From Sunxiuqinia sp963678245 (GTDB lineage: Bacteria > Bacteroidota > Bacteroidia > Bacteroidales > Prolixibacteraceae): a stretch of 64,000 bases of DNA. The DNA lies in assembly GCA_965140765.1 (NCBI GenBank), contig OZ223309.1:2976001-3040000 (forward strand). Reading direction: 5' to 3'. Positions 45,545 through 55,433 of the stretch are shown one piece after another. A model generated the notes under the pieces. It did no database searches. It saw only the letters and a list, made by a program, of their open reading frames with translations, and had not been told where the DNA came from. Every line of letters starts with the position of its first letter. Position 1 is the first letter of the stretch. The position numbers and the translations under genes are program-made.

Positions 45545-45823
45545 ATGGCAGAGTTAAAAGGTAAAATCCTTGCAGGTAAAATCCTGGTTCAACCTCAGGA
45601 AGCAGAAACAAAAACAGCTAGTGGAATTATTATTCCTGATTCCGCAAAAGAAAAACCACAGGTTGGTCAAGTCGTTTTGGTTGGTGCCGATAAAAAAGAC
45701 GAGCCAATGGAACTGAAAGCTGGAGATGCTGTTTTCTATGGAAAATATTCCGGGACTGAGTTGAATATTGATGGGACTGACTACTTGTTGATGTCACAAA
45801 CTGATGTATTATACATCGTTTAA
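45545..45823 (+). CDS. groES: Co-chaperonin GroES
   Basis: Seven-subunit lid of the GroEL chamber. The 92-residue protein has KILVQPQEAETKTASGIIIPDSAKEKP spacing in its first 40 residues (mobile loop with the TxSGIIxPD segment), then GDAVFYGKYSGTEL near 64 and YLLMSQTDVLYIV at the end. It precedes groEL by 33 bases. Confidence 0.97.
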   Translation: MAELKGKILAGKILVQPQEAETKTASGIIIPDSAKEKPQVGQVVLVGADKKDEPMELKAGDAVFYGKYSGTELNIDGTDYLLMSQTDVLYIV

Positions 45824-45856
45824 TTAAGTTTAACAGAAAATTAAAAGAAAATAACA

Positions 45857-47500
45857 ATGGCTAAAGAAATTAAATTCGATATTGAAGCAAGAGACTTGCT
45901 AAAAAAAGGTGTTGACCAACTGGCTGATGCTGTTAAGGTAACTTTAGGACCAAAAGGTCGCAATGTAGTTATTGAGAAAAAATTCGGAGCTCCTCAAATC
46001 ACCAAAGATGGTGTTACTGTAGCTAAAGAAATTGATCTGGCCGATGCCTACGAAAACATTGGTGCTCAAATGGTGAAAGAAGTAGCCAGCAAAACCGGTG
46101 ACGATGCGGGTGACGGTACAACAACAGCGACTGTATTGGCACAATCAATTGTTAATGTTGGCTTGAAGAACGTTGCTGCAGGTGCTAACCCAATGGACTT
46201 GAAACGCGGTATCGACAAAGCTGTCACGAAAGTGGTTGAAAGCATTAAATCGCAATCAAACAATATTGGTGACGATAACAACAAAATCAAGCAAGTAGCC
46301 AAAGTTTCGGCAAACGGTGACGAGGAAATCGGCTCATTGATTGCTGAAGCCATGGAAAAAGTACACAAAGAAGGTGTAATTACTGTTGAAGAAGCCAAAG
46401 GAACAGAAACCTATGTTGATGTTGTTGAAGGTATGCAATTCGACCGTGGCTACATTTCTCCATATTTCGTAACCAATACCGAAAAAATGGAAGCTGACCT
46501 TGAAAATCCGTTCATCCTGATCTACGACAAAAAGATCAGCACCATGAAGGATCTGCTTCCCGTATTGGAACAAACAGCTCAAAGTGGACGTCCACTGATG
46601 ATCATCTCCGAAGATGTTGATGGTGAAGCATTAGCTACTTTGGTTGTTAACCGCTTACGTGGTTCACTAAAAGTTTGTGCTGTAAAAGCCCCTGGATTTG
46701 GCGACCGTCGTAAAGAAATGCTGGAAGACTTGGCTATATTGACAGGTGGAACAGTAATTACCGAAGAAAAAGGTATGAAGCTGGAAGACGCAACCATCGA
46801 AATGCTTGGTCAAGCTGAAAAAATTACTGTTGATAAAGAAAATACAACTGTTGTTGCCGGAGCTGGCGATGATGACGCAATCAAAGCGCGTGTAGGCATG
46901 CTTAAACGTCAGATTGAATCAACAACTTCTGACTACGATCGTGAAAAATTGCAAGAGCGTTTGGCTAAATTAGCTGGTGGTGTTGCAGTCCTGTATGTTG
47001 GTGCTGCTTCGGAAGTTGAAATGAAAGAAAAGAAAGACCGTGTTGACGATGCGTTGAGTGCAACCCGCGCCGCTGTTGAAGAAGGAATCGTTCCTGGTGG
47101 TGGTGTAGCTTATATCCGTGCCATTGCTTCGCTGGAAGGTTTAACCGGAGAAAACGATGACGAGACAACTGGTATTGAAATTGTAAAACGTGCCATTGAA
47201 GAACCATTGCGTCAGATTGTTTCTAATGCAGGTAAAGAAGGTGCTGTAATTGTACAAAAAGTTATAGAAGGCGAAGGCGACTTCGGCTACAACGCACGTG
47301 TTGACGAGTACCAAAATTTATACGAAACTGGTGTTATTGATCCAGCTAAAGTAACTCGTGTAGCACTTGAAAACGCAGCTTCAATTGCCGGAATGTTGTT
47401 GACAACCGAATGTGTTTTGGTTGATGAAAAAGAAGACGCACCAGCAGCAATGCCTCCAATGGGTGGCGGCATGGGCGGCGGCATGGGTGGCATGATGTAG
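45857..47500 (+). CDS. groEL: Chaperonin GroEL
   Basis: ATP-driven folding chamber subunit, 547 residues. Seen: VTLGPKGRNVVIEKKFGAP near 30-48, ATP loop GDGTTTATVLA near 86-96 (with the catalytic Asp), the apical domain, and the flexible C-terminal tail of Gly-Met repeats (GGGMGGGMGGMM). It is followed by a strong terminator. Confidence 0.98.
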   Translation: MAKEIKFDIEARDLLKKGVDQLADAVKVTLGPKGRNVVIEKKFGAPQITKDGVTVAKEIDLADAYENIGAQMVKEVASKTGDDAGDGTTTATVLAQSIVNVGLKNVAAGANPMDLKRGIDKAVTKVVESIKSQSNNIGDDNNKIKQVAKVSANGDEEIGSLIAEAMEKVHKEGVITVEEAKGTETYVDVVEGMQFDRGYISPYFVTNTEKMEADLENPFILIYDKKISTMKDLLPVLEQTAQSGRPLMIISEDVDGEALATLVVNRLRGSLKVCAVKAPGFGDRRKEMLEDLAILTGGTVITEEKGMKLEDATIEMLGQAEKITVDKENTTVVAGAGDDDAIKARVGMLKRQIESTTSDYDREKLQERLAKLAGGVAVLYVGAASEVEMKEKKDRVDDALSATRAAVEEGIVPGGGVAYIRAIASLEGLTGENDDETTGIEIVKRAIEEPLRQIVSNAGKEGAVIVQKVIEGEGDFGYNARVDEYQNLYETGVIDPAKVTRVALENAASIAGMLLTTECVLVDEKEDAPAAMPPMGGGMGGGMGGMM

Positions 47501-47523
47501 TCCACGCATAAAATAAAGACTTA

Positions 47524-47555
47524 AAAAGGCGGAGTTGATATCAACTCCGCCTTTT
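47524..47555 (+). terminator. Rho-independent terminator of groESL
   Basis: A perfect palindrome GGCGGAGTTGATATCAACTCCGCC, flanked by A4 and T4, lies just after the groEL stop. It could serve both directions, as it is symmetric. Confidence 0.9.
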
Positions 47556-47649
47556 CTATGCCCAAATTTTAAGGCTGTACCAGAAAGAAAATCACAAGCC
47601 AGCAAACATCCTTTCTTGCTATCGCGACAACATCCACTGTATGTCTAAA

Positions 47650-49038
47650 TTATCCTTTTCTTTTATGATCCCGAATCGATTTCAAGGTGTTATTATTATC
47701 AACACTATTATTCAGATTAGCTTTGGAAACGCTTACCCGCTGTGAAGTATAAATGCCCGTATGTCCAGAAAAATAATAAGCAATAAAGCAAGCCACCGCA
47801 TAATACAATACATATTCGCCACCAAAAAGCTCGACTCCCATAAAAGTGCAAGCCAGCGGAGTATTCGTTGCTCCGGCAAAAACGGCAATAAACCCAAGGC
47901 CGGCAAATAACTCAACCGGATTTCCGGACACAATCGCTAAAGTATTACCCAAGGTAGCACCAATAAAAAACAGAGGAGTTACTTCCCCTCCCTTAAATCC
48001 GGTACTCAGTGTAATTGCCGTGAGCAAAAGTTTCCAAAACCAACTAAAGGTGTCAGATCCTCCTGCTTTAAATGCATTCACAATGCTAACTCCCGTTCCA
48101 TCAGGAGTGGTCACTCCAATACCCAAGTAATCTCTTGTGCCTAACAAGAACGAGATCGCAAGAACCATCACTCCTCCAATAACCGGAATCAGTAATTTTT
48201 TACTGATGTATTTATTCGACAAGCTCTTTATAATATACGACAATTCAGAAAACGCAAACCCGGCCAAGCCGAATAGTGCCCCCGCCACCATTACCGAAAG
48301 TAAAAGTGGAAGATCGAAATGAAGAAATGCTGTACTTCCGGACAGCGTGTCCTGAAAATCGATATGGTAATGGGTATGCTGGATTCCGTAGGCAGAACAC
48401 ACGATATCGGCCATTACCGAAGCCAGAAAGGCAGGGAGCAAAGCATCATACTTAATCCTGCCAATTGCCATTACTTCAAGGGCAAAGATTGCACCGGTAA
48501 CCGGGGTTCCAAAAACAGCTCCAAAGCCGGCAGCCACTCCCGAGATTAACAGAATACGCATGTCATCTTTATTCAGCTTTAACTTTTTACCGATATAATG
48601 AGCCATGCTACCTCCTATTTGCACCGCCGTTCCCTCTCGCCCAGCCGACCCTCCAAATAAGTGAGTAACCACTGTAGTGATCAGCACAAAAGGAGCCATT
48701 CGAACCGGAATACCCCCACCCGGCTTAGAGATCTCATCCATTACCAGGTTATTGCCCGCCTCCGAGTTTTTCCCCTTAAACCGATACAAAGCAACAATTA
48801 CAACACCGGCGAGCGGTAAAAAATAGATCAACCACCCGTAGTTCCACCGCAATAATGTAGCCTGATTGAGCAGGTATAAAAATAGTGCTACCATGGACCC
48901 GGAGACCAAGGCAACCGGTATCACCAGAAAAAACCAACGAACGACATATTTAAGAATTTCCCATTGGTCAAAAGACCATTGAATTCGCTTTATCATGTGT
49001 AAAAAGTTTTCAGCATATCGGGTTAAGCTGTTATACAT
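47650..49038 (-). CDS. CLC-type ion transporter with fluoride-exporter (CLC-F) hallmarks
   Basis: A 462-residue polytopic CLC family protein. In place of the chloride motif GSGIP it has EAGNNLVMDE (Gly95-Val99), the GNNLI-type sequence known for fluoride/proton antiporters of the CLC-F group; MAPFVL, THLFGGSAGREGT with the external Glu about 135 also match that group. The inner proton Glu of E. coli ClcA is Val189 (FALEV), again as in CLC-F. So it probably exports fluoride. I found no fluoride riboswitch in the short 68-base gap upstream. An ATG at 48996 is an alternative start. Confidence 0.85.
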   Translation of the reverse strand: MYNSLTRYAENFLHMIKRIQWSFDQWEILKYVVRWFFLVIPVALVSGSMVALFLYLLNQATLLRWNYGWLIYFLPLAGVVIVALYRFKGKNSEAGNNLVMDEISKPGGGIPVRMAPFVLITTVVTHLFGGSAGREGTAVQIGGSMAHYIGKKLKLNKDDMRILLISGVAAGFGAVFGTPVTGAIFALEVMAIGRIKYDALLPAFLASVMADIVCSAYGIQHTHYHIDFQDTLSGSTAFLHFDLPLLLSVMVAGALFGLAGFAFSELSYIIKSLSNKYISKKLLIPVIGGVMVLAISFLLGTRDYLGIGVTTPDGTGVSIVNAFKAGGSDTFSWFWKLLLTAITLSTGFKGGEVTPLFFIGATLGNTLAIVSGNPVELFAGLGFIAVFAGATNTPLACTFMGVELFGGEYVLYYAVACFIAYYFSGHTGIYTSQRVSVSKANLNNSVDNNNTLKSIRDHKRKG

Positions 49039-49106
49039 GCTTTTATGAAAACACGTAACAGCCTACGAAATTAGCAATTTTTACCAACTCACTTTATCAG
49101 AAGTCA

Positions 49107-52100
49107 CTACTCCTTCCAACTTGCATGAATCAGGCTCCCGCGTTCGCTCTGGTTGTCAACACAAAGATGGACATCAATCTCCTGCTGCATTTCTTCAACA
49201 TGCGAAATCACTCCCACAATACGTCGTTCTTTCCGCAGCGATTTCAGCGTGTCAAACACAATCGATAATGACTCTTTATCGAGCGAGCCAAAACCCTCAT
49301 CCAAAAAGAAAAAGTTTTGATTCGATTCAGTTATTTTCTGAATGTTATCCGCCAATGCCAATGCCAGCGATAAAGCCGCTTGAAAAGTCTGCCCTCCCGA
49401 GAGCGTTTTCACGCTTCGTACTTTTCCGCCATTCATAAAATCACGCACCTGAAAGTTGTTATCGGGAGTGATCTCCAGACTTAACTTTTGCCGGGTCAAT
49501 TGAAAAAAACGATCGTTGGCTGCATTGCACAGGTTTTGCAAATAAACCGACGAAATATAGTTGACAAAGCCACTCGCTTTAAACAGAGACTTAATAGTGC
49601 GAATGTTTTCTGCCCGCAAATTCAGTGCTTCCAGCTCCTTCCGCAGTACACTTTGACTCTCCAAATCCCGTTGCAGCTTCTTCAGCAACTCTGTAAGCTT
49701 TCCAAACTCCTGATTCATTTGCTTCGTTTGCTCGCTTATCAGCCCAATTTCTGTAATTAAAGCTTGATGTCTTTCGGACTCATATTTTCGATCACCAATT
49801 TCCTGTAGTAACTGCTGCTGCTGCTTTCCGGAAAGTACCATCTGTTCTTTATAATCAGCCAATTTTTGCTTTTCCTGTTTCAGATTAATTGGCTGTGCCA
49901 GTATTTCTTTCACCTCATCTGTTGATTGAAATTTAGTTTTCTTCAACTCATCATGAATCCCCATCGCCAGTTTTTTACGATTCTGCTTTTCCTCCTCCAA
50001 CTCTTTGCGATTCGCATTCAAACTACCAGTCAGAGTATCTTTCCGTTTTTTACTTTCAATCAGCAAATTGCTTTGTTTCTCAAACTGTTCTTTTAATCGG
50101 ATAAAGCTCTTCAACAGCTGCTCCTGCTCTGCAACAAGCTCCTCTGCTGGCTTTTGCTGATATTCGAAAAAATCAATCAACTTCAAGTGCTGCAGTAACG
50201 TCTTTTGCTCGGTTTGCCGAACGGTTAAGTCCGTTTTAATTTTGTCGATCCCAAGCTGATATCGGTCCTTGTCTTTAGCAGCTTTTTCCTGCTTTTTCGC
50301 AAAATATTCTAGCTCGGCTTCCTTTTTCTTAATTGAAACCTGAAGTAAGTTGGATTCCTGAAATGCCTTTTCTAAAGCAATTATATCGCGGTACTTCTCC
50401 CACTTGAAATCGGACTGGTGAACCTTTCTTTTTTTGTCGACCTCTACCCGTTTCTCCGTCCACTCTTTTAGGTTTCTATCCGTATATTTTAGATGACTAT
50501 CCAGCTCCTTTAACCGATTTAGTTGCTCGCCGATCTGTTCAATTTCTTTTTCTCTTTTCTCTCGGGTTTGTATTAATTGCTGCTGTGCCGCATGAGAGCT
50601 TTTAGCACTGTATATCTGTGGATGATGATCGGAGCCGCAAAGCGGACAAGGCTCTCCATCCGTCAGGCCATCGGCAAACGCTTTCAATCTCTCTTTCAAC
50701 TGCAAATCGCCAGCCTCTTTCTCCAGCAATTTCAATTCCTTTTTGATCTTTACAAGCTTATCATCTAAAAATCTAACCATCGCAGAAACATCTGATTCCC
50801 CGGGTAAACCATCGAATAAGGAATTATTCGATAATCTCAGAATGACATCTTTCGCTGCTTTTACCTCATCCTCATATTTCTTCTCCTTATTGTTAATTTC
50901 CAACAACTGCTTCGCAAGATTCTGCTCCTCAACATGCCAGGTTTTAGCATTTACCAAAACAGTCATATCCGGGAGCTTGGCTTTATCCAATTTAAGTGAG
51001 GCCTCCAACTCGGCCTTGTCTTTCTTCAGCTTTTCAACATCTTCCAAAAGCTTATCGCATATTTCATTTCCTTTCTTCAATCGATCCTGGTCATCTTTAA
51101 CTTTACGGGCCAGATCTTTAATTTTGATCATTCGCTCCAGTTCATCCGCTTTTTGCTTCAGCTCGTCGCGCTTTTCGTAGGCTGGCGTTAATTCCTTCAA
51201 TTCCTTTTCCAGCCGACTAATTTCCTCATCTTCCCGTTTTAGTTTGTCGTCGTCCTGCTTAATCTGCGCCTCTTTTTGGGCGATCCTCTTTGTGCTTGCC
51301 TGAAGCGATTCAAACAAATGCCTAAACTGCATGACACACAACTCATAGTTGGCAATATTTTGCTCCAGTTTCTTGAATTCAGGCTCTTGACTTTGCAAAG
51401 CTTTTAAGCCAACCTCTATTTCCTCCAGTTTCTTTGTCAAGTCCAGCAGCTGTTTCCATTCCTGCTCCTGCTTTTGTGAATTCGTTAATTTAACGAGCTG
51501 CTCATCCATCTCCCTTTTCAAACGGGCAAGCTGTTCCTGATATTTTTTTACCTGCTCCAGATCAATTTCACCCAGTTGTTGCAACTGCCCATCCAGATGC
51601 TGTTTTCGGGCATTGTTCTTTCCTTCGAGTGCCGTTACTTTATAATACAATTCAAACTTTTGCAGGTTGAAAAGTTCCTTCATCATTTGGGTGCGATCTT
51701 TATTGCCCAACTGCAAAAACTCTTGAAACTGCCCTTGAGGAATGATGATTGTCCGTTTGAAATTATCGTAACTCAAACCAATTGCCTGCTCCAGCGCCAT
51801 CGGTTCAATCGGAACCCACGAGCCGTCCTGCTTTTTGTAGGCTGAGCGATCTAACTTCTTAACATCATCAAAGCGCTTGCTATTTCGTTTTCCGTGTACA
51901 ACTGCCCGGTAAGCCGTTTGATCCTTCCCCGTTTCGAAAGCAAACACAATCAGCAGCTCATTCGACTTCAGGTTCATCATGTTGTAGTTGCGGTTATCTC
52001 CCGACAGGTTGAGTCGATCGGTTTTACCATAAATCGCAAAAGTAATCGCTTCCAATATGGACGACTTCCCACTGCCAACCGATCCGAAAATTCCAAACAA

Positions 52101-52187
52101 GCTGGCGGCTGTTAGTTTTGTAAAATCGATGGTTTGTTTTTCCTGGTAGGAGTACAAACCTTGTATGGAGAGTTGTACGGGTATCAT
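49107..52187 (-). CDS. sbcC: Nuclease complex ATPase SbcC
   Basis: SMC-like ATPase subunit of SbcCD that cuts hairpins and protein-blocked DNA ends. 1026 residues: Walker A GIFGSVGSGKSSILEA near 32-46, Q-loop region, two long coiled coils, a zinc hook with CPLC near 512-515, and the C-terminal signature TLSGGQTFQAALSLA near 935 with Walker B FFFLDEGFGSLD near 970. Its ATGA overlap with sbcD marks an operon. Confidence 0.96.
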   Translation of the reverse strand: MIPVQLSIQGLYSYQEKQTIDFTKLTAASLFGIFGSVGSGKSSILEAITFAIYGKTDRLNLSGDNRNYNMMNLKSNELLIVFAFETGKDQTAYRAVVHGKRNSKRFDDVKKLDRSAYKKQDGSWVPIEPMALEQAIGLSYDNFKRTIIIPQGQFQEFLQLGNKDRTQMMKELFNLQKFELYYKVTALEGKNNARKQHLDGQLQQLGEIDLEQVKKYQEQLARLKREMDEQLVKLTNSQKQEQEWKQLLDLTKKLEEIEVGLKALQSQEPEFKKLEQNIANYELCVMQFRHLFESLQASTKRIAQKEAQIKQDDDKLKREDEEISRLEKELKELTPAYEKRDELKQKADELERMIKIKDLARKVKDDQDRLKKGNEICDKLLEDVEKLKKDKAELEASLKLDKAKLPDMTVLVNAKTWHVEEQNLAKQLLEINNKEKKYEDEVKAAKDVILRLSNNSLFDGLPGESDVSAMVRFLDDKLVKIKKELKLLEKEAGDLQLKERLKAFADGLTDGEPCPLCGSDHHPQIYSAKSSHAAQQQLIQTREKREKEIEQIGEQLNRLKELDSHLKYTDRNLKEWTEKRVEVDKKRKVHQSDFKWEKYRDIIALEKAFQESNLLQVSIKKKEAELEYFAKKQEKAAKDKDRYQLGIDKIKTDLTVRQTEQKTLLQHLKLIDFFEYQQKPAEELVAEQEQLLKSFIRLKEQFEKQSNLLIESKKRKDTLTGSLNANRKELEEEKQNRKKLAMGIHDELKKTKFQSTDEVKEILAQPINLKQEKQKLADYKEQMVLSGKQQQQLLQEIGDRKYESERHQALITEIGLISEQTKQMNQEFGKLTELLKKLQRDLESQSVLRKELEALNLRAENIRTIKSLFKASGFVNYISSVYLQNLCNAANDRFFQLTRQKLSLEITPDNNFQVRDFMNGGKVRSVKTLSGGQTFQAALSLALALADNIQKITESNQNFFFLDEGFGSLDKESLSIVFDTLKSLRKERRIVGVISHVEEMQQEIDVHLCVDNQSERGSLIHASWKE

Positions 52188-53404
52188 TCTTCTTCTGCCA
52201 GTATTTCGGTAAATAAACTCATGAGCTCGGGATTGGGATCCTGACCTTTTTCATGCTTAAAATAATCACGAAAAAGTTCTTCCATGCTGCGAGTCAGATC
52301 AATCTTCTTTTGATTCCCATCAATAAGCTCTTCTGCATTTTCAACTTCAGGAATAATAGCTACAATTCCAGAGTGGGTACCATTCAGCTGTTTGCGCTCT
52401 ACAGCAGTCAGAAAGGTTTCAGTCACCAACGTCAGTTCAACCAAGCATTCCTGATTCTCAGCCAGCCATTTCAAAGCGTCCTCCATCCCTTCGGCTCGTT
52501 TGCGCAGTAACTTCTTCCCTTTGGTCAGTTCCACCTCCCGAACGGTTGCTACTGCTCCGGGCTTAACATCAACCAACAGCGCATATTTTTTCTGGTTCGC
52601 TTCTGAAAAGCTATACGACAAGGGGCTGCCACTGTAGTATGTGGGGCAAGGGTCAGCATCCACCTGATGCATGCGATGAAGATGCCCCAGCGCGGTATAT
52701 TGAATCTGCCTGGGGATATTTTCGGTGAAAATAGCCTGCGCCCCTCCAACGTGTAAAATAGGTTTTTCATCGGCAGGCTCCTCCGGAAATTCGTTTCCTT
52801 TTTTTATCATGAAAAGATGTGAGATGAGCACATTCACACCGTTATTATCGCAATATTGATCAGCCAGTTCGTTCCACTTTTCCTCCAAAACTGCCCGGAG
52901 TTCCGCTTCGCTATTTTCCAAGCCTAAACAGGTTTTAAGCCGATACTCGTTCGCATATGGAGTCAATAAAATCCGCAGCGGGATGTCGGTTCCCGGCAGA
53001 TGAAGTTCCAAAAAACCTTCGCTACTTTTTAGCACCTTCAGCCCTGACTCCAACTCAAAAGCAGAAACGACTGAATTTGGGTATCCCGCAAAAATAATTC
53101 CGCACTCCCGAGCCAGCGGATCCGGCGATTCAGTGCGATCGGGCGAATCATGGTTGCCGGCAATGGCAATCACCGGACGATGCCCATTATTGGAAAGCCG
53201 CTTCAAACTTTTATAAAATAGGTCGACCGCTTCAGTGGGCGGATTAAAGGTATCGAACAAGTCGCCGGCTACCAGCACTGCATCCACCTGTTCTTGTTCG
53301 GCAACCTCACAAATCTCCTGCAAAACGGCATACTGTTCTTCCATGCGGGAAAAATCGTCGAGTCGCTTGCCAAGGTGCCAATCGGAAGTATGGAGAATTT
53401 TCAT
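52184..53404 (-). CDS. sbcD: Exonuclease subunit SbcD
   Basis: Mre11-type metallophosphoesterase subunit of SbcCD, 406 residues from the ATG at 53404 (MKILHTSDWHLGKRL); a TTG eight codons before it is weaker. Metal ligands visible: TSDWHLGK, AGDLFDTF, GNHDSPDR, and the late TALGHLHRMHQ. It is followed by sbcC with a four-base overlap. Confidence 0.96.
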   Translation of the reverse strand: MKILHTSDWHLGKRLDDFSRMEEQYAVLQEICEVAEQEQVDAVLVAGDLFDTFNPPTEAVDLFYKSLKRLSNNGHRPVIAIAGNHDSPDRTESPDPLARECGIIFAGYPNSVVSAFELESGLKVLKSSEGFLELHLPGTDIPLRILLTPYANEYRLKTCLGLENSEAELRAVLEEKWNELADQYCDNNGVNVLISHLFMIKKGNEFPEEPADEKPILHVGGAQAIFTENIPRQIQYTALGHLHRMHQVDADPCPTYYSGSPLSYSFSEANQKKYALLVDVKPGAVATVREVELTKGKKLLRKRAEGMEDALKWLAENQECLVELTLVTETFLTAVERKQLNGTHSGIVAIIPEVENAEELIDGNQKKIDLTRSMEELFRDYFKHEKGQDPNPELMSLFTEILAEEE

Positions 53405-53812
53405 TGGATTTCTAATTTTAATTTTCAAACGTATTCAATAGAATTCGCAAATCCTGATTTTCCTTTTTTGGAAAATATTTTACATGCTCACTTAATTAAA
53501 TGATTAAACGCTTAGAAATGTGAAATTAGTTCTTTCCGCACCCCCTTAAAAATTCCCATTCATAAATTATCCGAAAATGCTAAGTTGGTTCTTTTGATTT
53601 ATGTCAATTACTTGGTAAAATCAACTGTCCAACAGACTTCATATTTCATTTCCTTTAATTCATTGAAAGTATAAAAAGCTTCGCAAGAGTCAATTCACTG
53701 GAAACTACCAAAAAACTGAAGGGGAATAAACTCGTTCCGCCGAGCAAGCAACAGCTTAAGAAAAAAAGCCAGGAGATAATTTCTTGGCTCTATTTACATT
53801 TTTTGCTGTCTG
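53405..53812. other. Gene-poor spacer upstream of sbcD
   Basis: 408 bases with no convincing reading frame or RNA fold except the terminator at 53760-53790. It should contain the sbcD promoter but I see no TAnnTTTG box in place. Confidence 0.5.
53760..53790 (-). terminator. Rho-independent terminator of the FAH-family gene
   Basis: Leftward, an 11-bp stem (AGCCAAGAAAT with ATCTCCTGGCT, two G-U pairs) is followed by seven T; it lies 23 bases after the stop. Confidence 0.75.
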
Positions 53813-54427
53813 TTATTTCACTTGAAAATCAAACATCTTTTCGCCTTCCAAAAAGCCTTCCAGCCGATCTCCAATAGCCACTGGCCCCACTCCAGAAGGT
53901 GTTCCGGTATAAATCAAATCTCCAATTTTCAAGGTAAAGTATTTAGAAACCTGACTGATAATTTCATCAATCGAGAAAAGCATATAAGCAGAATCACCTT
54001 GCTGTACCGTTTCGCTATTCTTTTTGAGCTCAAACTTGATGGCATTAAAATCAGGCAAATGATCCCTTTTCACGAAATTGGCGGAAATAACGGCCGACCG
54101 ATCAAAGCCTTTTGCTTTCTCCCACGGTAAACCTGTGTCTCTCAGTTTATTTTGAAGGTCGCGCGCGGTGAAATCAACCCCCAATCCAACCTCATTGTAA
54201 TAACGATTTGCAAAACGGGGTTCAATATTTTTTCCCAATCGGCTGATACGAACAATCAATTCACATTCGTAATGTACGTTCCGGCTAAAATCGGGGATAT
54301 AAAAAGGATCATTATTGCGAAGCAATGCGGAATCCGGTTTCATGAAAATAACCGGTTCATCCGGAATTTCATTATTCAACTCCCGTACATGATCACTGTA
54401 ATTTCGTCCGATACAAATGATTTTCAT
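53813..54427 (-). CDS. Fumarylacetoacetate hydrolase family protein
   Basis: The ATG at 54427 (MKIICIGRNYSDH) gives 204 residues, the size of the minimal FAH fold used by fumarylpyruvate hydrolases and oxaloacetate decarboxylases. Metal and catalytic residues appear: GRNYSDHVREL near 7, HYECELIVRI near 66 (Glu ligands), GVDFTARDLQ near 95 (Asp ligand), PWEKAKGFD near 110 (Lys) and YTGTPSGVGP near 177. A longer frame exists but is poorly supported. Substrate unknown. Confidence 0.85.
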   Translation of the reverse strand: MKIICIGRNYSDHVRELNNEIPDEPVIFMKPDSALLRNNDPFYIPDFSRNVHYECELIVRISRLGKNIEPRFANRYYNEVGLGVDFTARDLQNKLRDTGLPWEKAKGFDRSAVISANFVKRDHLPDFNAIKFELKKNSETVQQGDSAYMLFSIDEIISQVSKYFTLKIGDLIYTGTPSGVGPVAIGDRLEGFLEGEKMFDFQVK

Positions 54428-54548
54428 GATACAATTAGTTATTTGGTCTTTAGGAAATCGGCCACTCGAAACTAGTCTTTTGTTAAAAATATGACTACAA
54501 CTCACACTTTCTCGAGTTCGAACGGTCTCTTCGTCACCCGCTTCTCTC

Positions 54549-55352
54549 TCAGTCTTTCATTCTTAGTTTAATAGCAGTCAATACCTTTTTAGTGTAAAGC
54601 GGAAATTCACTGTTGATGATCCAACCAAAATAGCCAGGCTGTTCGCGCAGTACTTTTTCAACCGGAACTCCTTTGTTCTTGCCAAAGTTAAACACCTCAA
54701 CACCATCATCATTATAAACAATTCGCCCTACGAAATCTACATTTTTATCGTACGAAGAAAATTCACTCAGCGCAGTCACATCATTTTGAATTGGAATAGT
54801 CTTCTTCCCTTTATTATCCTCGTATTCAGTCTCCTTATACATATCAAGCTGCGATTTCAGCACATCGTATGTTGCTCTGGTATCGGCCATGGCACTATGT
54901 GCATCGATCAATTCCTGCTTACAATAAAACTTGAAAGCCGCCGCCAATGTGCGTTTTTCCATTTTATGAAATATGGCCTGCACATCAATAAACTTGCGTT
55001 TTTTAAAATCAACATCTACTCCAACGCGCAAAAACTCTTCAGCAAGTAACGGAATATCGAATCGATTCGAATTAAAGCCGGCCAAATCGGCTCCTTCCAG
55101 AAACTTTGCCAACGACTTGGCAACCTCTTTGAACGTTGGAGCATCTTTTACATCTTCATCATAAATGCCATGAATTTTGCTGACATGTTCAGGAATCGAC
55201 ATCTCCGGGTTAATACGCAAATCCCTTTCTTCCTCCTTCCCATCCGGATGCACTTTTACCAGTGCTATTTCAACAATACGATCAGTTACAATATTAATTC
55301 CGGTTGTTTCGAGGTCTAAAAAGACCAATGGATTTTTCAGGTTTAAATTCAT
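54549..55352 (-). CDS. DEDDh 3'-5' exonuclease (ExoX/DnaQ-like)
   Basis: Exonuclease of 267 residues with the DnaQ-type motifs: VFLDLETTGI near 12 (Asp, Glu), FNSNRFDIPLL near 95 (Asp) and HSAMADTRATYDVL near 150 (His, Asp). A C-terminal segment, GKNKGVPVEKVL...YFGWIINSEFP, matches the C-terminal motif of exodeoxyribonuclease X (substitute KVP, PGYFxWIxxxxFP). It likely removes 3' ends in repair or proofreading. Gap to dnaN is 81 bases with a terminator. Confidence 0.88.
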   Translation of the reverse strand: MNLNLKNPLVFLDLETTGINIVTDRIVEIALVKVHPDGKEEERDLRINPEMSIPEHVSKIHGIYDEDVKDAPTFKEVAKSLAKFLEGADLAGFNSNRFDIPLLAEEFLRVGVDVDFKKRKFIDVQAIFHKMEKRTLAAAFKFYCKQELIDAHSAMADTRATYDVLKSQLDMYKETEYEDNKGKKTIPIQNDVTALSEFSSYDKNVDFVGRIVYNDDGVEVFNFGKNKGVPVEKVLREQPGYFGWIINSEFPLYTKKVLTAIKLRMKD

Positions 55353-55373
55353 GGGATATTTTTATTTTACAGA

Positions 55374-55413
55374 AATAAAAAAAACCTAACAAAACATGAT
55401 CTTGTTAGGTTTT
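55374..55413 (-). terminator. Rho-independent terminator of dnaN
   Basis: Leftward, a 12-bp stem (AAAACCTAACAA with TTGTTAGGTTTT) followed by eight T, directly after the dnaN stop and before the exonuclease gene. Confidence 0.85.
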
Positions 55414-55433
55414 AGCGTGTATTCAGTTACAAT

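Noticed and set aside
47524..47555. Perfect palindrome considered as an operator
   Set aside because: Flanking A and T runs and the position right after groEL make it a terminator.
49039..49106. Search for a fluoride riboswitch before the CLC gene
   Set aside because: No GGxGATGG/CCxxxCTGATG-type pattern was seen and the gap is only 68 bases.
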